This document shows, piece after piece, positions 35,072-42,376 of a DNA stretch of 64,000 nt. The stretch's first letter is position 1; every line of letters starts with the position of its first letter. The notes under the pieces were generated by a model. It was not told the origin of the DNA and did no database searches. It worked only from the letters and a program-made list of their open reading frames with translations. Location: the NCBI RefSeq assembly GCF_001544475.1, contig NZ_FCNW02000024.1, positions 1 to 64,000 on the forward strand, written 5' to 3'. The position numbers and the translations under genes were made by a program. Source of the stretch: Caballeronia humi (GTDB lineage Bacteria > Pseudomonadota > Gammaproteobacteria > Burkholderiales > Burkholderiaceae).

Positions 35072-35326
35072 ATGATCGGACGAGCACTCAGCCTTTCTAT
35101 TTCATTCGCGGCGACAGTGTCGGCGCTCGCCGGCTGCAGCAGCGCGCCGCCGCTTTTTTCCTCCGACGGCCGCCCGACCACGCTGATCCAGTGCCCCGCG
35201 TACGGCGGCTGGACCCTTTGCCAGCAGAACGCGCGCGCCACCTGCCAGGGCGCGAGTTACGACGTGCTGGAACAATCCACCGACAATGGCCAGAACGGCC
35301 TGCTGATCGCCTGCAAAACGCAATGA
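35072..35326 (+). CDS. Small hypothetical lipoprotein
   Basis: An 84-residue protein with a signal peptide ending in lipobox LAGC (Cys near residue 22). The short mature domain contains four further Cys (IQCPAYGGWTLCQQ, ATCQG, IACKTQ), enough for two disulfides. The start at MIGRALS follows AAGGGGTTAGG; an upstream ATG (35024) would hide the signal peptide. No family is recognised. It lies between the activator gene and the serine hydrolase, all in the same direction. Confidence 0.7.
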   Translation: MIGRALSLSISFAATVSALAGCSSAPPLFSSDGRPTTLIQCPAYGGWTLCQQNARATCQGASYDVLEQSTDNGQNGLLIACKTQ

Positions 35327-35353
35327 AAGGCGTGGCAAGGACAAGGAGAACCG

Positions 35354-36577
35354 ATGCACGCAGCCGGCTTTGATCCAGACCGCCTGGCCCGCCTGACCCG
35401 CGCGTTGCAACGCTATGTCGATGCGGGCGACGTCGCCGGCATCGTCACGCTGGTGTGGCGGCACGGCGAGATCGGCCACGTCGATACGCTTGGCGTCCGC
35501 GACCTCGAATCGCGCCAGCCGATGACGCGCGACACGCTGTTTCGCATCGCGTCGATGACCAAGCCGGTGACGAGCGTCGCCGCGCTGATGCTGGTGGAGG
35601 AAGGCCGTCTCGATTTCGAGACGCCGGTCGCGAAGTGGCTGCCCGAGCTCGCGAACGTCGCCGTGCTCGCCTCGCCCGACGGTCCGCTCGACCTCACCGA
35701 ACCGCTCAACACACCGATCACGCTGCTCGATCTGCTCACGCATCGCGCGGGTTTCGCGTATCACTTCACGGCGCTCGGCGCGCTGTCCGAAGCCTACGAG
35801 CGCGTGTTCAACGGCTTCGACATGATGGTCGATCCGGGCGTCTGGCTCGACCACGTCGCCGAATTGCCGCTGATGTTCCAGCCCGGCACGCGCTGGCATT
35901 ACGGCATTACGACCGACGTGCTCGGCGCGCTGATCCATCGCGTGTCGGGCATGCCGCTCGGCGAGTTCTTCCGCACGCGCATCTTCGAGCCGCTCGGCAT
36001 GACGGATACCGGTTTCGTCGTGCCGCCTGAGAAGGCGGCGCGGCTTTCGACGTCCTACGCCGTCGATTCCGCGAGCAAGCGGCTTATCGTCGAGGATCAT
36101 CCGGCGACGAGCCGCTGGATCAAGCCCGAACGCTTTCAAAGCGGCGGCGGCGGGCTCGTCTCGACCGTTGACGACTATCTGCGATTCGCGCGCGTGCTGC
36201 TCGGCCGCGGCCGACTGCAAGGCGCTGCCGCCGAGCGCATGAACGGTCCGCGCCTTCTATCTCACAAATCGGTCGATTTGATGCGCTCGAACTTCCTCAC
36301 CGCCGAGCAGCGGCGCATCCCGGCGTTCGGCTATCCGGTGTGGGCGAGCCAGGGTTTTGGCCTCGGCCTCTCCATCGTCGACGATGCCGCGCGGCAATTG
36401 CGTGGCGGCTATCGGTCGGCGGGGACGTTCGGCTGGCCGGGCGCGCTCGGCACGAGCTGGTTCGCCGATCCCGTCGAGGACATGATCGGCCTCTTCATGA
36501 TCCAGCGCCGCGCAGAAGACCCGTTCCCGATCGCGCAGGAATTCGAGCGCCTGCTCTACGACGCCGTGGACGACTAG
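35354..36577 (+). CDS. Serine hydrolase, class C beta-lactamase-like esterase
   Basis: A 407-residue protein of the beta-lactamase/family VIII esterase group, with the SxxK motif SMTK (Ser67, Lys70), the second motif with Tyr in HYGITTDVLG, and the C-terminal GTFGWPGALGTSW in place of the KTG box. No signal peptide is seen, so it is cytosolic and more likely an esterase, such as EstB, than an antibiotic-degrading enzyme. AAGGAGAACCG precedes the ATG. Confidence 0.88.
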   Translation: MHAAGFDPDRLARLTRALQRYVDAGDVAGIVTLVWRHGEIGHVDTLGVRDLESRQPMTRDTLFRIASMTKPVTSVAALMLVEEGRLDFETPVAKWLPELANVAVLASPDGPLDLTEPLNTPITLLDLLTHRAGFAYHFTALGALSEAYERVFNGFDMMVDPGVWLDHVAELPLMFQPGTRWHYGITTDVLGALIHRVSGMPLGEFFRTRIFEPLGMTDTGFVVPPEKAARLSTSYAVDSASKRLIVEDHPATSRWIKPERFQSGGGGLVSTVDDYLRFARVLLGRGRLQGAAAERMNGPRLLSHKSVDLMRSNFLTAEQRRIPAFGYPVWASQGFGLGLSIVDDAARQLRGGYRSAGTFGWPGALGTSWFADPVEDMIGLFMIQRRAEDPFPIAQEFERLLYDAVDD

Positions 36578-36643
36578 GTCTTGGCGGCACTTTTTGCCGT
36601 TTCCGTGGTCTTCTTGTGTGAGGAATCACTACGGAGGCGCTCG

Positions 36644-36943
36644 ATGCCCACCTACAAGCAACTCACCGCGCAACTGGAAAAGCTGCAGGCCGAAGTGGTG
36701 GCGGCGCGCGAGAAGGAAGTCGCCGACGCCATCGTCGAAATCAAGCAAAAGATCGCCGAATACGGACTGACCGCCGAAGAACTCGGCTTTCGCAACGTGC
36801 GCGTCAAGGGCGCCGCTGCCATCAAGCGGGCACCGCTGCCGCCAAAGTATCGCAATCCGAAGACGGGCGAAACGTGGAGCGGACGCGGCCGCGCGCCCGC
36901 GTGGCTCACCGGCAGGAACAAGGAACGTTTCCTGATCGAGTGA
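36644..36943 (+). CDS. H-NS-family nucleoid protein
   Basis: A 99-residue protein: a coiled-coil oligomerisation helix (LTAQLEKLQAEVVAAREKEVADAIVEI) and the C-terminal DNA-binding motif YRNPKTGETWSGRGRAPAWL, in which GRGRAP is the minor-groove hook. Its length is typical of the many short H-NS/MvaT-like paralogues in Burkholderiaceae. ACGGAGGCGC precedes the ATG. It probably silences A/T-rich acquired DNA; the AT-rich stretches nearby (37.5-38.0 and 44.7-45.0 kb) are natural targets. Confidence 0.93.
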   Translation: MPTYKQLTAQLEKLQAEVVAAREKEVADAIVEIKQKIAEYGLTAEELGFRNVRVKGAAAIKRAPLPPKYRNPKTGETWSGRGRAPAWLTGRNKERFLIE

Positions 36944-36944
36944 C

Positions 36945-37508
36945 CTATTCGTGCTGCGTCTCGCGCAGCATCGTGACGTCGTAGCCGAGCGCGCGCACCC
37001 GTTCCACCAACGCCGTGCGTGCCGCCGCCGCAGGTTTCGCGTCGCGCGTGAGTATCCATAGATAACGCCCGCTCGGCTCGCCGACGATCGACCAGGTGTA
37101 GTCGTCGGCGTGATCGAGCACCCAGTAGTCGCCCACGTAGAACGGCCCGAAGAAAGATACCTTCAGCTTCGCGTTACCCGATTCCGGGACGATCTTCGCG
37201 CGCCCCTCGGCCGATTTGTACGGTCCGGTTAGCCCGCCCGCGCGGCAGGCGTTGACGACGGAGATGAGGCCGTCGTCGCGCGTAGCGTAGTCAGCGGTGA
37301 CGGCTTCGCAATCGCGCTCGAAGCGGTTCTCATAGCGCGCGAACTCATACCAGCGCCCGAGATAGCGATCGAGATCGACGCCTTTCGCCGGTTGCGGCAC
37401 GCTCGCGTTGCCGCTCTTGCCTTGCGTCGCGCAGGCGGCAATCGCCCCGATTCCGCCGACGGCGAGCAGTGCTGCGGCACCATATATCCAGGGTCGTTTG
37501 ATGGTCAT
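36945..37508 (-). CDS. Lipocalin (Blc-type)
   Basis: A 187-residue bacterial lipocalin. A signal-like helix (about 7-26) ends in IAACATQ, where the Cys could be lipidated. The first conserved motif is YLGRWYEFARYENRFE (G-x-W), followed by DYWVLDHADDYTWSIVGEPS and LWILTRD. Blc-type lipocalins bind fatty acids or lysophospholipids at the outer membrane. The gene is convergent with the H-NS gene, one base between stop codons. No strong ribosome-binding site is visible before the ATG. Confidence 0.9.
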   Translation of the reverse strand: MTIKRPWIYGAAALLAVGGIGAIAACATQGKSGNASVPQPAKGVDLDRYLGRWYEFARYENRFERDCEAVTADYATRDDGLISVVNACRAGGLTGPYKSAEGRAKIVPESGNAKLKVSFFGPFYVGDYWVLDHADDYTWSIVGEPSGRYLWILTRDAKPAAAARTALVERVRALGYDVTMLRETQHE

Positions 37509-38030
37509 TGAGAGGTTTGAAGGTGTTGGAGGGCCAAGCGAGGGAGCAAGCCTTGGTCCCGAAAGCGCTCACCTTTAGCGCGCTTTGCGCCAAACGCACA
37601 GTGAGGAAAGCACTTCGAATCTTCGATGCAAGCCATTGATGCAATTGCGTTTATGCAAAAGCGTGAAGCGTCGGCATTGTGCCTCTACAGAGACGTTTTC
37701 GCGGGTCCCGTATTCGCTCACCTGAACGGCATGGGAACGAATCGGAATTGTGTGCGCAATCATCTGTTGCGTATGCAACGATCTACTGTCCGGCTTCACG
37801 AGCGTATCTTGATAAACCGTGCAAAGCTATATGAAACAACGCCTTGCACGCTATCGTTGAGAATGCTCATTGAAGACGAGCGATGCTTAGAAATACTGGT
37901 AATCGGGCAATCGTGAGCTTCGACCATCCATCGCGACTCACCCTTCACCGGCTCCCGCAATGTCTCACCTTTGCCGATCGACGGGCTATGCTTTGCGCGC
38001 CTCGTCCAACCGTTCGCACGATCCCTCTTC
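37509..38030. other. A/T-richer intergenic region
   Basis: A 522-bp stretch between the lipocalin and the AEC carrier, visibly lower in GC than its surroundings. Short frames exist on both strands (for example 37626-37916 on plus and 37796-38068 on minus), but none has a ribosome-binding site, recognisable domain or typical codon use. I see no terminator or RNA structure I can defend. Confidence 0.4.
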
Positions 38031-38978
38031 ATGCTGTCATCGTTCTTCACGCCGCTCGTTACGATCATCCTGCCGATCTTCGGCCTGATCTTCGCGGGCT
38101 ATGCGTGCCGCAAGCTGAACCGGCTCGGGCCGCATGCGTCGTCGGAACTGAACCGCTTCGTGGTCTATCTCGCGCTGCCCGCGCTACTCTTCGACATCAT
38201 GGCGAACACGCCGTGGAGCATGCTCGACGAGCCGTCGTTCATCGCGGTGTTCGGGATCGGCTCGTTTGTCGTCTTTGCCGCGACGGTGCTCGTGCGGCTG
38301 AAGCAATCGCGCCATCTCGCGGACGCAAGCCTCGACGGCCTCAACGCCGCCTATCCCAACACCGGCTACATCGGATTGCCGCTGTGCCTGCTCGCGTTCG
38401 GAAAAGCGAGCCTCGCGCCCGCCGTCATCGCGACGATCATGACCGTGTGCGTGCTGTTCGCCGTCGCGATCGTGGTGATCGAACTCGGCTTGCAGAGCGA
38501 GCGGCACATCGGCGCGACGATGCGGCGCGTCGCCAGATCGTTGATGCTGAATCCGCTGTTGATCGCGCCGCTCGCGGGCGCGTTGTGGAGTGGGGCGGGC
38601 TTGCATGTGTCGGGCGGCGCGCAGGCGTTTCTCAAGCTGCTCGGCGGCGCGGCGAGTCCGTGCGCGCTGGTCGCGCTCGGACTCTTCCTCGGCGAGAAAC
38701 CTCACGCACGCGATGCCAGGAGGGCGAGCGCGCTGGTCGCGGCGAAGCTCGTCGCGCAGCCTTTGCTCACGTGGTGGCTCGCGTTCCATGTATTCACGCT
38801 GCCGCCGATGTGGGCGAAGACGGCCGTGCTCCTGAGCGCGCTGCCGACGGGCACGGGCCCGTTCATGCTCGCGGAGTTTTATCGACGGGAGGCGGCGGTG
38901 ACATCGACGGCGATTCTTTTTTCGACGCTCGTCTCGCTAGTCACGGTCACGCTTTGTCTTGCGGCGATGCTTGCCTGA
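38031..38978 (+). CDS. AEC-family transporter
   Basis: A 315-residue membrane protein with about ten helices in two inverted halves, as in auxin-efflux-carrier and malonate (MdcF) permeases: LVTIILPIFGLIFAGYACRK, LNRFVVYLALPALLFDIMA, NTGYIGLPLCLLAFG and the second half GAASPCALVALGLFLGE with LLSALPTGTGPFMLAEFY. The start is MLSSFFTP; upstream in-frame codons are non-conserved. The substrate is unknown; organic acids are usual for the family. Confidence 0.88.
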   Translation: MLSSFFTPLVTIILPIFGLIFAGYACRKLNRLGPHASSELNRFVVYLALPALLFDIMANTPWSMLDEPSFIAVFGIGSFVVFAATVLVRLKQSRHLADASLDGLNAAYPNTGYIGLPLCLLAFGKASLAPAVIATIMTVCVLFAVAIVVIELGLQSERHIGATMRRVARSLMLNPLLIAPLAGALWSGAGLHVSGGAQAFLKLLGGAASPCALVALGLFLGEKPHARDARRASALVAAKLVAQPLLTWWLAFHVFTLPPMWAKTAVLLSALPTGTGPFMLAEFYRREAAVTSTAILFSTLVSLVTVTLCLAAMLA

Positions 38979-38983
38979 ACAGG

Positions 38984-39019
38984 AAAAAAAAGCGCCCGGC
39001 GGGGATGAGACGCCGGGCG
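38984..39019 (-). terminator. Intrinsic terminator of the DUF4148 gene
   Basis: On the minus strand CGCCCGGCG-loop-CGCCGGGCG (9-bp perfect stem, 39019-38993) is followed, after one G-C step, by eight T residues (38991-38984). Confidence 0.85.
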
Positions 39020-39076
39020 AAACCACCATCTGACTGATGGGTGGAGGAGGCCTGTTCTTCGCGCCAAGGCTTCAGG

Positions 39077-39334
39077 TCACTGCGTGCGTTGCGCACGCAT
39101 CGCGACGGTCTGCGCATGGCGCTGCTGATAGGGCAGTAATTGCGGATACGTATTGATGTTGACGGCGTCGAGGTCGCCATTGCGGCGGGCGGCGGCCAAT
39201 TCGGCCTTCACTTCGGCGCGCGTCTTGGCGCCATCGGCGGTCGCTTGCGCTTGCGCATATTCGGCGGCAAACGTGGGCGCGCTGGCGACGAGTGCGGCGG
39301 AAATCAGCAATGCCTGGATCAGAATGCGTTTCAT
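39077..39334 (-). CDS. DUF4148 secreted protein
   Basis: An 85-residue protein with a clean signal peptide (MKRILIQALLISAALVASAP, cleavage after TFA-A) and the DUF4148 core KTRAEVKAELAAARRNGDLD. These small periplasmic proteins are numerous in Burkholderia and relatives; their function is not known. AGGAGA precedes the ATG and a strong terminator follows, so it is a single-gene unit. Confidence 0.92.
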   Translation of the reverse strand: MKRILIQALLISAALVASAPTFAAEYAQAQATADGAKTRAEVKAELAAARRNGDLDAVNINTYPQLLPYQQRHAQTVAMRAQRTQ

Positions 39335-39415
39335 CGTGAGTCTCCTGTGGCCCCATGCAGTGCATCGGATGAGTGCAGTCTAGGAGAAAAACTATCGGAC
39401 ATTAATACCGATTGA

Positions 39416-39435
39416 ACCAACACATTGTTGTTGGT
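39416..39435. promoter_or_regulatory. Inverted repeat in the DUF4148/secreted-peptide intergenic region
   Basis: Perfect ACCAACA-cattgt-TGTTGGT, 82 bp upstream of the DUF4148 start codon and about 180 bp upstream of the small peptide gene. A possible operator; the partner is unknown. Confidence 0.4.
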
Positions 39436-39613
39436 AATCAGGGAAATGCTGGCATGCACCGCTCTGATGCGCGACCGTCCGATCGTTCGAATTATTGCGA
39501 ATGCGGTAAGAATTAGTTGGCGGTATCGGGATTTTTCTGCGAACGCTCCATAGTTAAGCTTCGTTTCACTCGATCGATTCCGATCGTTTCAACGAACTTC
39601 CCGAAGGTGTCTC

Positions 39614-39748
39614 ATGAAACGCATCCTCTCCGCACTCATCGCTTCTGTCGCTCTGCTGGCCGCCGCGAGCGCCGCGCAAGCCGCCGATGCATCGTCGACA
39701 GCGTGCCAGGGCCCGGCATCGCAGTGCAACGTATTTTTCGGACAGTAA
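39614..39748 (+). CDS. 44-residue secreted peptide
   Basis: Reads MKRILSALIASVALLAAASA, then AQAADASSTACQGPASQCNV and FFGQ before TAA. The first ~23 residues are a textbook signal peptide (basic n-region, hydrophobic core, AQA-A cleavage). The mature part would be only about 20 residues with two Cys seven apart, able to form a small disulfide loop. GAAGGTG precedes the ATG, and a perfect 11-bp hairpin follows 27 bp after the stop, so this looks like a complete transcription unit. No family is recognised. Confidence 0.65.
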   Translation: MKRILSALIASVALLAAASAAQAADASSTACQGPASQCNVFFGQ

Positions 39749-39775
39749 GCGCGACAATTTGGCCGTGTTTGACCA

Positions 39776-39801
39776 GAAAGAGCGCCCGATGGCGCTCTTT
39801 C
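39776..39801 (+). terminator. Hairpin terminator of the secreted-peptide gene
   Basis: GAAAGAGCGCC-cgat-GGCGCTCTTTC, 11 perfect base pairs with a 4-nt loop, ending in CTTTCC. The stem has A/T-rich feet and could work in both directions. Confidence 0.7.
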
Positions 39802-39848
39802 CACGTTTACCGTTCCAAAACTAAACGTGATGCTCTCATCTCCCCAAC

Positions 39849-39883
39849 TTATCCACATTTTCTGTGCATAACTTTGTGGAAAT
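39849..39883. promoter_or_regulatory. Cluster of three DnaA boxes
   Basis: TTATCCACA (39849-39857, plus, perfect consensus), TTATGCACA (39863-39871, minus strand, fits TTWTNCACA) and ATTTCCACA (39875-39883, minus strand, one mismatch) lie within 35 bp. They sit in the 350-bp gap 39749-40098, which otherwise holds a terminator and no gene I can support. Confidence 0.6.
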
Positions 39884-40098
39884 CGCGGTCGGAAGGGCGA
39901 GGGCATGCGCCGTCGCCCGGGTTGCACCGCAATTGCGCACTGCACACTTGGAGCGCATGCAGGTTCGCCGTCGGGCGCCTATCATGAGCAGTCGTATAAG
40001 TGGTTCGTTGGCGGCTCCCATGCGGCGAGACGCGCCGAAACGTTCGTCGATATCCGCCGGACGATGTCTCTCTCCACCCGTTCACAGGAAACCAAGTC

Positions 40099-40653
40099 AT
40101 GCCCTACAAAGTTGCGGTTGTCGTCGGGAGCCTGCGTCGTGAGTCTTTCAACAAGCAGCTCGCACACGCGCTCGTTTCGCTCGCGCCGGGCGATTTCACG
40201 TTCGAGTTCCTCGATATCGGCAACCTGCCGCTCTACAGCCAGGACTACGACGCCGATTTCCCCGAAGCCGCGCGCACACTCAAACAGAAGCTGTCCGAGG
40301 CGAACGCGCTGCTCTTCGTCACGCCGGAATACAACCGCTCGATTCCGGGCGTGCTGAAGAACGCGATCGACTGGGGTTCGCGGCCGTGGGGCCAGAGCGC
40401 GTGGGGCGGCAAGCCGGGCGCGGTGATCGGGACTTCGGTCGGGGCGATCGGAACGGCGCTTGCTCAATCGCATCTGCGCAACGTCTGCGCTTATCTCGAT
40501 ATTGCGCTGCTCGGGCAGCCGGAGATGTTCATCAAGCACGACGAGAAGCGCATCGACGCGAACGGGAACATCGTGAGTGAGGACACGCGAAAGTATCTGC
40601 AGGGGTTCATGGATAAATACGTCGCGTGGGTGAAGGATCACGCGAACGTTTGA
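40099..40653 (+). CDS. NAD(P)H-dependent FMN reductase / quinone reductase
   Basis: A 184-residue flavodoxin-fold enzyme of the ChrR/YieF group: the FMN phosphate loop VVGSLRRESFNKQLA, LPLYSQDYD and the signature TPEYNRSIPGVLKNAIDW. It probably reduces quinones, chromate or azo compounds with NAD(P)H and protects against oxidative stress. The start at MPYKVAVVVGS follows CAGGAAACC. A bidirectional terminator closes the unit. Confidence 0.93.
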   Translation: MPYKVAVVVGSLRRESFNKQLAHALVSLAPGDFTFEFLDIGNLPLYSQDYDADFPEAARTLKQKLSEANALLFVTPEYNRSIPGVLKNAIDWGSRPWGQSAWGGKPGAVIGTSVGAIGTALAQSHLRNVCAYLDIALLGQPEMFIKHDEKRIDANGNIVSEDTRKYLQGFMDKYVAWVKDHANV

Positions 40654-40673
40654 GTTTTTAACGCGTCGCAAAA

Positions 40674-40703
40674 AACGACGGCCCGCACTAGCGGGCCGTC
40701 GTT
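40674..40703. terminator. Bidirectional terminator
   Basis: AACGACGGCCCGC-acta-GCGGGCCGTCGTT, a 13-bp perfect stem between convergent genes. The minus-strand side ends in a run of six T (40675-40670); the plus side has only TT. Confidence 0.85.
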
Positions 40704-40723
40704 CATTGCAGCTTTGTTGAGTT

Positions 40724-42151
40724 TCACACGTGGTGATGCCCCGTCACGCGGTCCCAGCCGTGACGCACGGCTGCCTTGAAACGCTCCCACGTGTCGCCGC
40801 CCGCGTCCGGATGGCGGCTTTCCCAGTCGCGTTGCAACTCGTATTCCATCTGGTCGTCCCATTGGCGATTGCGGAAACGATCGTCATTGCCGAGTGTCGC
40901 GCCGTAGCGATATGCGCCTTCGTAATCCTCGTACGGCAAGCCCGACTCCGCGTACTTCGAGTCATAGTGCGTGCGGAAATCGTCCTCGTATTCCATGTAC
41001 TCATCGGGGACGGTTTGCGGGCCAAGCGCGCCCGGCGCACCGACCGGCGTCGCAGAAGGCACTGCACCGCGCGTCGCGAAGGAATCGTTGGCGGCTGCGT
41101 CGGTGCCGTCGAGCGCGTTCACCGGGCGCCAGTCGGCCGCCGTATCACTACGCGTGCCGGGCAGCGGATCGCGGGCGGCTGCGTCGCGATTCTTTTCCGG
41201 ATCGTACTCATACGTCGCATCGCGGCCGCCGAGCGCGTCGCTATCGGCGATGGCGTCGCGCACCGCCGATCCGGCCGGGCTCGCGCCGAGCGCACCGTGG
41301 CCGGCGAGCGCATCGCGTTCGGAGACGGAATCGGCTCCAAGGGGATCGCGCTGAGCGGGCGAGCCGATGTCGCTCGCTGTCAGCGGGTCGCGTCCGGCGG
41401 GCGCGCCGCGCGCGAGTGAATCTTCGCGCGTGGCGGGCATGTCGAGCGGTCCGAGCGGATCGGCGGCGGGGTTTTCGGTGAAGGTGTCACGCGGCGCGAG
41501 CGTCGCGGGGTCTTGCGCACGCAACGGGTTGCCGAGCGGATCAGCGAGCGGATCGAGCACCGGCTGCGCCGCTGCGACCGACGGATCGCCGACGTCCGCG
41601 CGCGGATACGCCCGCGCGCGATTCACCTCCGACGTCGTGCGATAGGCGGGGTCCTCATTCACCGGCCGAGTGCCCGGCACGGCGCTGCCGCTACCGAGCC
41701 CGAGTTCGTCGAGCAGCGAATGATCGCGGGTATCCGAGGCCGCCGCCGATGGCGAATGTCCAAGCGTGCCCCAACTGGCGGCGCGTTCGTCGATGTCAAT
41801 CGCGCCCTGGTCGGCGAGCGTCGTGCGCGCGATGTCGGCCTGCGCCTCGCTGTCGGTATCGACGGCGACGAGCACCGCCCCGCGCCTCACCGCTTCCGAG
41901 TAATGCGCGACTTCCGGCGGCTGGTCGCGTCCGCCGAACAGCATCGAGAAGAAGCGCTCGATGTTCGCAAGCACGCCCGGTTCGGCGTGAGTTTCGGAGT
42001 CAGGTGCGAGCGACGGTTCGGCTGCATCGTCGCGCTGCGGGTTGGCTTGCAATTCGATGTCGCCGTGTGAGAAGCCGGCGGCAGTCAGGGCCGAGCGCGC
42101 GTTCTCGGCCTGGCCGTAAGTGTCGAAAACGCCGATGACGGTGTGTCGCAT
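40724..42151 (-). CDS. Large acidic stress-type protein with YflT-like N-terminus
   Basis: A 475-residue soluble protein. The first ~115 residues (HTVIGVFDTYGQAENARSAL, GFSHGDIEL, RRGAVLVAVDTDSEAQADIA) resemble the general stress protein 17M/YflT domain. Residues about 120-370 are low-complexity, rich in Asp, Pro, Leu and Ala, with recurring short phrases such as DPLA, DPLG, RDPL and RDAL. The C-terminus is acidic and aromatic (YMEYEDDFRTHYDSKYAESG, WERFKAAVRHGWDRVTG). A strong GGAGG precedes the ATG at 42151. The disordered middle may help in desiccation or osmotic stress; that is inference. Confidence 0.78.
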   Translation of the reverse strand: MRHTVIGVFDTYGQAENARSALTAAGFSHGDIELQANPQRDDAAEPSLAPDSETHAEPGVLANIERFFSMLFGGRDQPPEVAHYSEAVRRGAVLVAVDTDSEAQADIARTTLADQGAIDIDERAASWGTLGHSPSAAASDTRDHSLLDELGLGSGSAVPGTRPVNEDPAYRTTSEVNRARAYPRADVGDPSVAAAQPVLDPLADPLGNPLRAQDPATLAPRDTFTENPAADPLGPLDMPATREDSLARGAPAGRDPLTASDIGSPAQRDPLGADSVSERDALAGHGALGASPAGSAVRDAIADSDALGGRDATYEYDPEKNRDAAARDPLPGTRSDTAADWRPVNALDGTDAAANDSFATRGAVPSATPVGAPGALGPQTVPDEYMEYEDDFRTHYDSKYAESGLPYEDYEGAYRYGATLGNDDRFRNRQWDDQMEYELQRDWESRHPDAGGDTWERFKAAVRHGWDRVTGHHHV

Positions 42152-42324
42152 GATGCCTCCTGCGAAGGGATGTGGTCTCTGGACGCGGCACACGCGAAAC
42201 CGGTGCGGCGCATGTCACAGCCCTCACGCAACTCGCGTGCCGGATGCCTCCAGGCGATCGACGCGCGCGGCGTGCGGTATCGGCGGCGCGCTTTTTTTAC
42301 AAAATCGGTAGAAACGAAGCGACC

Positions 42325-42376
42325 TCAATGATAGGCCTCAATGAGCGGCCTCAATGAGCGGCTTCAATGAGCCGCG
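42325..42376. repeat. 13-bp tandem repeat at a gene end
   Basis: Four consecutive 13-bp units beginning TCAATGA (42325, 42338, 42351, 42364), with GGCC/GGCT spacers and increasing divergence. The unit at 42364 contains the stop codon of the hybrid kinase on the minus strand, so the array looks like duplications of the gene's own 3' end. Confidence 0.7.

Noticed and set aside
37626..37916. 96-codon frame in the A/T-richer gap before the AEC carrier
   Set aside because: No ribosome-binding site, no domain, atypical codon use; overlapped by equally good frames on the other strand.
39849..39883. DnaA-box cluster as the replicon origin
   Set aside because: No dnaA, dnaN, parAB, repA or iterons nearby and only moderate A/T content; reported instead as a DnaA-binding site.
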